A stretch of DNA of 64,000 bases from Prunus persica. Its lineage: Eukaryota; Streptophyta; Magnoliopsida; Rosales; Rosaceae. Location of the stretch: NCBI RefSeq assembly GCF_000346465.2, contig NC_034016.1, positions 14,524,969 through 14,588,968 on the forward strand, read 5' to 3'. A program made the translations under genes and the position numbers. The notes under the pieces are model-generated. The model saw only the letters and a program-made list of their open reading frames with translations. It was not told where the DNA came from and ran no database searches. Positions 58,870 to 64,000 of this stretch are shown here, in pieces (within the stretch, counting starts at the first letter, position 1; the number at the start of each line of letters is the position of its first letter).

Positions 58870-59072
58870 GCAGCCTAAGGTTAGGTGCAGCCGCAGACTA
58901 AATGTTAGTCATATTTGGTATTTGAATGGTTTGGTAGTTGGATAGGAATTATTGAAAGGCCGAAGGCCATTTGTGTGAATTGCATGAAATTATATTGTGC
59001 ATGCTGCCAGTTGGGAATATTAAATGTGTTTTTATGCAGGTTGAAATTTTGGGATATGTCCAATTTATAGGG

Positions 59073-59144
59073 GAGACTCTGCCGAAATTTCGGCAGGAAG
59101 TCTCAGTTTTTAGTAAGCGGGCCTGACATCGGGGTGATGTCAGG
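59073..59144 (+). repeat. Two 3'-terminal LTR stem-loops (copy 3)
   Basis: 59073-59104: GAGACT + CTGCCGAAA / TTTCGGCAG + AGTCTC, with a 2-nt bulge. 59122-59144: perfect CCTGACATC/GATGTCAGG around GGGGT. Confidence 0.8.
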
Positions 59145-59442
59145 AATTCCAAAGGGTTCGTCTCGGGTTTTTGAGAAAATTCGGGGCGGGTCCTTAAACT
59201 ACGAGTGGCTTGATTCCCACAAGGGATACGTAGGCATCCTGAGGTTGGACTTGGGAGCAGCTGCAAAATCAAACACACACGTTCTGTTTCTTTATGATGG
59301 AATCAAAGGGTTTTCCCTTGAAGCAAGGGATTGTAATTAAGAGACTTACGTCTCGAATGGGTCGAACCTAAAATAATAAAACCCCATTATTTAATTAGTG
59401 GTGGTGAAATTATATTAGGAAGATCACAATTTTCCTTCAACA

Positions 59443-60198
59443 TAGCTCATCCCCACATTTAAATTAAAGCCCACTGTATTTTCTTCAATAATTTGTTTAT
59501 CATTGTTTTTATTACTTTTATGCGATTCTTGTACTAACCATATTCTTCCATAATTTATTTCTCATTGTTCCAATCGTTGATATTACAATTTACAATTAAT
59601 AAACTAAAGTACATTTTTAAAATGAAGTTTTCGAAAGAAGTACCAAATTTGAATCTTCCCCTTTTACTCATCACAAGAAAAAAAAATATCCCTAAAATGT
59701 TAGAAATTATAAGCCTTTATATTTTCTCTCAAAATAGCAGCAAGTTAAATTTAGAGGGGCAAACGTGCCTGATATAAGTATTTTAACAACCCTCTATAGG
59801 TATGGCTACATAAAACAAGGTAACGAGATTATCTTTGTTCTTTTACCAGAGGGGCAGACGTGCATGATATGTATGTAGTCTTTCAAGGAACATTCTGGCT
59901 TTGAAGTTATCTCCTATTCTTAGCTAGGCAGCCCAAATCTCTAGGCATATGCACATCGCATCATGGGGATCATTGTATTTTGCTTTAGCAAATCTAGTTG
60001 TTTCACCCCAAAAAAAAATATCCAGTTGTTTCCAGGTTGATTTCAATTCAACGTTAAAGGTAAGAGGAAAAAAAAAATTCTTGAAAATAGTTGTAGGTTT
60101 TTTTATTTTATTTTTATAAATATAAAACACCAAACTCAGTGATAAAACTAAACTAAAAATAAAAAGAATAAAATTTAAACACTCTGAATGAGATGAGA
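59443..60198. other. Non-coding, collinear with block A 28340-28989
   Basis: No gene. About 130 bp near 60000-60125 are absent from block A. Confidence 0.5.
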
Positions 60199-60420
60199 TT
60201 AGCAGGGCATTTGAGAAGTGAACCACTCCATGACATGAATTTGGGCTTTGACCAACTCCACGACCACCGTCACGCACAAACAGCACGGGCATATGCAAGT
60301 CAGCAACAATCTGACGATCCAGATAACGAGGCCGACGATGGAGAGGACGAGGGAGAGGAGAGCAAAAGGAAGGCCGAGCAGAAAGCCCAGAGGCCTGCAA
60401 TCACCTTCTGAAGAGCAAAT
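60199..60420 (-). pseudogene. TAXIMIN-like peptide gene lacking its start codon (block B)
   Basis: Same frame and length class as 28990-29202: [15 protein letters not shown], a hydrophobic stretch, [10 protein letters not shown], and the C-terminus [17 protein letters not shown] followed by TAA. The start position reads ATT instead of ATG (60418-60420), with no other ATG before the membrane segment. It retains the KAQIHVM spacer that copy A has lost but lacks the ALEL residues copy A retains, and has a G-to-R change in the hydrophobic region and I-to-M near the end. It is probably non-functional unless a non-AUG start is used. Confidence 0.8.
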
Positions 60421-61111
60421 TTTCTCTCACTTTCTTTCTTCTTCTTATTTTCTGGGATTTTGGTTCTTCAGCAGCAACTGCTTGAGAGAGAAGAGAATGG
60501 AGAGAGACTTGTTTAGTAATGGGAGACGGCACACGCTGTGTATTGTATTGTTGGAAATTTCTTGTGCTTTTCTGGAAATAGTTATAGTTACTTGGACTAG
60601 GGATTCCATTCCATGACTTTGACTCTATTAAGACAATTTCATTGTCTGGGATAAATATTATTCATCACTTGAGATTCAGAGAAAAATATTCTTGATCATT
60701 TGAGATTAAGAAATAAATATTTTTGATCACCTAAACTACAAGCTTGTATGTAAAACTTTTCAAATGAAGTAGAACGATGTAATTAAAATACAACATTACT
60801 ATTTGTCAAATTGTCATCACCAGAAGTAGAAAAGATACAATCCCTACAGGAGCAATATGCAAAAACTTTCCATATATGCATCCATCAGGGAACAAAGCAT
60901 ACACAACAAGGATACAAAAACAACAAAACCAATACAAACAAAGGCCAAGATAGGGTAGGGTAGAGCAGTACCCATCTATTTATCATACATAGTTAGGCAC
61001 TCTCTAAAGAGCAAACTGGACAAAGCCAGAGTAAATTGCAAGAATAACTAACCATAATTCATTGAAAATAGGTTAGCTGTAATATTCTTGAAGATCTGGG
61101 TACGTGGCTGG
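60421..61111. other. Non-coding spacer between TAXIMIN B and B3
   Basis: 60421-60655 and 60760-61111 match block A. Only about 105 bp lie where block A holds 4.3 kb (29440-33780). No gene. Confidence 0.6.
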
Positions 61112-61438
61112 CTAGGGAAAAAGCGGTTTGAGCAGTGCAATTCTGTACTCTGTCTGATAAAATGCATTATCCTCCTGCCAGAAATACATGACATCGCCAG
61201 CAGCAATGCCTCTCTCCTTGACAAAGACTCTCCATTGTTTTGCCTGGAAAACTGGTTTTTTGTCCCTGCCCTGTCTACCAGATAAATAGAACACATAGAC
61301 CTTACCCGTTTCGTCTAAGACTCTGATTGGGACATCATGCTCTGGATCTATTTGGGGCAGGAATTCAAGCATGCCCTTCGTCACTGTTAGTCTTTGATTG
61401 ACATCAGACGGTGTCAACTCTTTTTCAAATCGATTCAT
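61112..61438 (-). CDS. Small single-domain B3 DNA-binding protein (intact)
   Basis: 108 residues from ATG 61438 (MNRFEKELTPSDVNQRL); the upstream TTG-initiated extension is rejected because the block-A copy aligns from this ATG. A complete B3 domain is visible: QRLTVTKGMLEFLPQIDP, IRVLDETGKVYVFYLSGRQG, QWRVFVKERGIAAGDVMYFW (about residues 61-80) and TEYRIALLKP at the end. Predicted nuclear DNA-binding protein with unknown target. Its duplicate at 34127 is frameshifted, so this is the only surviving copy of this subtype. A minus-strand TATATAT motif lies near 61546-61554, about 110 bp upstream. Confidence 0.77.
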   Translation of the reverse strand: MNRFEKELTPSDVNQRLTVTKGMLEFLPQIDPEHDVPIRVLDETGKVYVFYLSGRQGRDKKPVFQAKQWRVFVKERGIAAGDVMYFWQEDNAFYQTEYRIALLKPLFP

Positions 61439-61589
61439 CTCTCTGGGGCCTCTACAAAGTTTGAGCACCAAACTAAAGCTGTCGAGCTCCGTACGGACGT
61501 AGCTAGCTGCTTATGTTGAGATGAGTTGATAATATTGGTGAGATGCATATATAGAGAGACAACACTCTTCGTTTTGTGAGAGCTGAGTC

Positions 61590-62130
61590 AGGGCGGAGCT
61601 ATATAACTGTAAAATTAAGGGGGTCGAAGTAGAAAATACATAAGTATTCAATAAGTACATGTTTAGAGCTAAATATTTCTAATTTAGTCATGTCTAATTT
61701 GTTTTAGAGGGAACTTTAAGTTAAATTATAAGTGATTTATTACAAATTTTATATGTTATATCTATATATATAAAGCAAAAGGCAGAGAATGGTGAAACAT
61801 TCAAAATACCAGAAAATGCCCTTGGATAATGCAAACATTAAGAATTCAAATTATTAATTAAATGAGGATAATATGGTAAATTCACACTTTTTCATATTTA
61901 AAAAAATTAAAAGAAAAAGAAAAAGCAGATAATGGATCCTATTTTTATGGAACACAACTACCCATTATCTTTTTTAATTCTAAAATAAATTTACTTATTT
62001 TTTTAAAAAAACCTCTCGCAAGCGCGGAAGCGCGTGCAGAGAGGCTAGTATAATATAATAGAGGAGAGATAAAAAAAAAATTGGGGGTGGGGGAAGGGCA
62101 ACTCCAGGTCTAAGAGTGGCTCCACTACTG
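61590..62130 (+). mobile_element. hAT-like non-autonomous element interrupted by a Helitron
   Basis: Ends (C)AGGGCGGAGC and GGCTCCACTACTG are imperfect inverted repeats, flanked by the 8-bp duplication GCTGAGTC / GCTTAGTC (61582-61589, 62131-62138; 7 of 8). The inverted relative at 22272-22514 lacks the Helitron and shows the empty site (TATATAATATAATAGAGGA). Confidence 0.7.
61761..62048 (+). mobile_element. Non-autonomous Helitron (288 bp) nested in the hAT-like element
   Basis: Starts TC after A (61760) and ends CTAG before T (62049). A near-perfect hairpin (GCAAGCGC / GCGCGTGC, loop GGAA) lies seven bases before CTAG. It shares the GCAAAAGGCAGAGAATGG segment with the Helitron at 10366-10597. 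No coding capacity. Confidence 0.85.
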
Positions 62131-62199
62131 GCTTAGTCATTTTCTCTAAGTAAAAATTCATTACAGAGCATGAAACAAGATCATATATGTACAACCATA

Positions 62200-62410
62200 G
62201 TCTAAAATATCGACGAAATATCGAGGATATTATCGTTTTTTCAAGTCACGGATATTTAGGAATGTATACATACACATATCGTATAAATATCAATAATATC
62301 GACGATATTATCGGAAAATATCGACGTCGATAATTTCACTCACACTTTAGCAATATTTTATCAAAATATCGCTATAATATCGAAAATATTGAAAATAGCG
62401 ATGTAATGAA
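62200..62410. repeat. ATATCG-rich repeat
   Basis: A dozen or so ATATCG / CGATAT words in both orientations within 200 bp, AT-rich otherwise. It resembles the subterminal-motif clusters of some plant DNA transposons, but no terminal repeat or target duplication could be fixed. Confidence 0.5.
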
Positions 62411-63747
62411 AAAAAGGAAATGTAGCTAGAGATCAAAAAGAACTAGAGATCGATTAGATAATGTAGCTATTTATATTATAGAAGGCCTAATTAGGGTTAA
62501 GGAGCTCCCAAAAGTAATTTTGCAACTTGTGGCAGGACCCTAATTAATTCCGAGAGGTGATGGAGAGAACTTCAATCTAAGCATGGTCCAAAAGAGGTGA
62601 TGGGGAACTTCAATATGAAAACAAAAGTACATTACAAACTAGATAGGAATCTTAATACCATACATATCAAAATAAATTCTAATAACCGCATCGATAGGAA
62701 AGTTACTGAATCATGTACAAGAGTTATTATAATTATGCCCTATTTTTGCTAAATAATCAGCTAGCATATTAGCCTCTCCGTAAATATAAGCAATTATTAC
62801 TTGAGAGAAAACTTGTCCAACAAGTGCCAAATACTATATTAGTGAACTTTATGGTGATAGCAGAATTGTTTCTGTCATTATTGACATGCTTGTAGTCATC
62901 CAACTTGAACTTCTCTTGCACTGGCGAAAAGAAAAACGACATCTTGCTTTTGATTGTTATTGTTATGCTCAAATATTCAATATTTCCAATTTAGAAAGGA
63001 AGTGAGAAAACCTACCTCTAATCATGCTTCCTATCAAACTCCTAAACAAGATTGTTGCCCAAACAAACAACCCCCCAAGCGGTTATGGCCAAAAATTAAA
63101 AACAACTCCCCACGCGTCGCTTCTTTCTCTCTCCCCTATGTCTCTTTTCTTTTAAAAAAAAAATTTCTGCAGTGTACTTGAACTTGAATTGGGATCCCTT
63201 TGTCTCCCCTTGTCGTATCTAAAACGCCTCCCCTCCCCTCGGCTTCTCTCTCTCTTTGCCATGTCCATAGTCCATCCAATAAAAAATAAAAAGGTATATT
63301 TTGCACTTCAAATTGGTCCATGAGATCCTTGAACAGAAAGAGTCTGAGTTGATAATAATATTTTGCATCAGATGCTGAGCGAGAGAGTTTTCGTTTTTTC
63401 ATACCCAAACCATAAGATTATGACAATTTAGTATTTTCATGCTTGCGAATTCATAAACAATTAATTCAACTAATAAGACAATATTATTTTTGTCCAAGTT
63501 AAGAAGGGAAGGGGTATTCTCATATAGTATAAATGTGCCACGAACTTAACTACAAATCAATGATTTTTTTCACTAAACAAAACTCCATTAACAAAACAAT
63601 ATAACCCTCACCACAAAAATAAAGTAGAAGGGCGAGTATAGACTTCTAGGCGGGCTGAGTGGAGAGCTGCAGTTGGTACAGCAGCAATTAGGCTTCAGCT
63701 TTCTTCCGCGTGGGGCGCACTCGGTTTCAGGGGCTTCAATTTCAACC
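62411..63747. other. Gene-free region at the right end
   Basis: AT-rich with pyrimidine tracts. Open frames at 62769-62972 and 63136-63408 have no recognisable motif. Confidence 0.5.
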
Positions 63748-63805
63748 ATGAAACCCCAATGGTTGTTGAGCCCAATTCACAGTCCCTTTGGAAATGCTTC
63801 ATGGG
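63748..63805 (+). CDS. Possible first exon of a gene extending past the searched region
   Basis: ATG 63748 opens MKPQWLLSPIHSPFGNASWG and reaches a good donor TGGG|GTGAGT at 63806. The preceding 100 bp are less AT-rich than the surroundings. No downstream exon was identified in the remaining 200 bp, so this is only a candidate. Confidence 0.2.
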
Positions 63806-64000
63806 GTGAGTTTTCAACACCTTCAACTTCAACCTCAAAATCATAAAGCTTCCTCCTATTTTGCATAATTACTCACATTGATATGAATTTTGCCATCCAA
63901 CATGAATTAACTAATACAGAAGGAAGAACCAGAAAATAATGAATTTAGGTGAAGGAAGTGTAGTGTTTATACCATATCTGACCGGCCAATCAGAGAACAA

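Larger units (their letters stand above)
56558..59198 (+). mobile_element. Nested solo LTR, family H, copy 3 (about 2641 bp)
   Basis: Starts TGTAACACCCCGACC and ends GGGTCCTTAAA, with the 5-bp duplication CTACG (56553-56557, 59199-59203); the direct repeat extends to AACTACG, so the right end is uncertain by two bases. No internal domain. It inserted exactly into the first arm of the host LTR's own CTACGT hairpin motif. It contains the hairpin array 58037-58774, its own CTACGT motif 58834-58869 and the terminal hairpins 59073-59144. GC-rich CT and CCGG tracts near 56820-57080 produce unsupported frames. Confidence 0.93.
54250..59442 (+). mobile_element. Solo LTR (family T, about 2.55 kb) interrupted by a nested solo LTR
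   Basis: Ends TGTTGGAATA and CCTTCAACA, perfect 5-bp duplication TAGCT (54245-54249, 59443-59447), empty site in block A at 28340-28344. Removing the nested insert leaves about 2547 bp with no coding domain, no primer site and no second terminal copy, so it is read as a large solo LTR. A TATA box (TATAAATA, 54411-54418) precedes the probable transcription start. Internal repeats include three TGGGTGGCAACCCT units (about 54565-54675), tandem hairpin units (56064-56283) and two CTACGT-type motifs. A/G-rich low-complexity sequence (54880-55560) yields fortuitous frames. Confidence 0.9.
43047..61652 (+). repeat. Segmental duplication, block B
   Basis: Collinear partner of block A (see 3227-34686). 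It lacks the copia, Harbinger, both block-A hAT elements, the Cassandra/solo-LTR interval and most of the first B3 gene. It carries its own insertions at 46426-47581 and 54250-59442. Left and right limits are where alignment with block A fades. Confidence 0.9.

Noticed and set aside
1..64000. Endogenous viral (caulimovirus-type) or organellar insertions
   Set aside because: No movement-protein, coat-protein or para-retroviral RT motif and no recognisable chloroplast or mitochondrial gene segment was seen; the only RT is the copia one.
1..64000. tRNA genes
   Set aside because: No segment with convincing A and B boxes plus cloverleaf was found by eye; the tRNA-like words at 4218 and 33415 are retroelement primer-binding sites.

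Overview
The window looks like intergenic and pericentric DNA of a flowering plant, most likely a core eudicot. The evidence is AT-rich intergenic DNA with spliceosomal-type introns, plant-type transposons of nearly every superfamily (Ty1/copia, large solo LTRs, a 5S-bearing Cassandra TRIM, PIF/Harbinger, hAT, Mutator-like, Helitron), and remnants of plant-only gene families (P-class PPR, single-domain B3 factors, a TAXIMIN-type peptide). A rosid such as a member of the Rosaceae is my guess, but nothing here proves the species. There are no bacterial operons, CRISPR arrays or viral genes.

Layout. 1-1865 is the 3' part of a large LTR (family H). 2.2-2.6 kb is a truncated B3 gene. The dominant structure is a large segmental duplication in direct orientation: block A (about 3227-34686) and block B (about 43047-61652). 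Both carry, in order, a B3 gene or its remnant, a decayed EMB2745-like PPR gene, a TAXIMIN-like gene on the minus strand, and a second B3 gene on the minus strand. Block A additionally holds a young copia element (3984-8534), a Helitron (10366-10597), two hAT-type elements (19814-21261, 22272-22514), a Harbinger (23773-27625), a solo LTR (30304-32908) and a Cassandra (33144-33757). Block B additionally holds a 1.16-kb solo LTR (46426-47581) and a solo LTR nested in another (54250-59442 containing 56558-59198). Because each block often preserves the empty target site of the other, target-site duplications can be read directly. The 35-43 kb spacer holds further B3 copies, a Mutator-like element and a third, collapsed PPR copy. 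After 62.1 kb the sequence is mostly featureless, with a possible first exon at 63748.

Genes. Probably intact coding units are three small B3 proteins (9459-9830, 40800-41156, 61112-61438, all minus strand) and one TAXIMIN-like peptide gene (28990-29202, minus). Both PPR genes, the block-B TAXIMIN copy, most B3 copies, the copia polyprotein and the Harbinger transposase are broken. They do not form a pathway; the locus is a tandemly expanding and decaying B3 cluster with bystander genes.

Most unusual observation. The family-H LTRs carry long tandem arrays of short hairpins whose loops are conserved while their stems change in a compensatory manner (58037-58774, 30776-31421, 805-1107), plus further stem-loops near the 3' end. 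The unrelated host LTR at 54250 also has tandem hairpins with compensatory changes. This points to selected RNA or DNA structure, or to quasi-palindrome-templated mutation.
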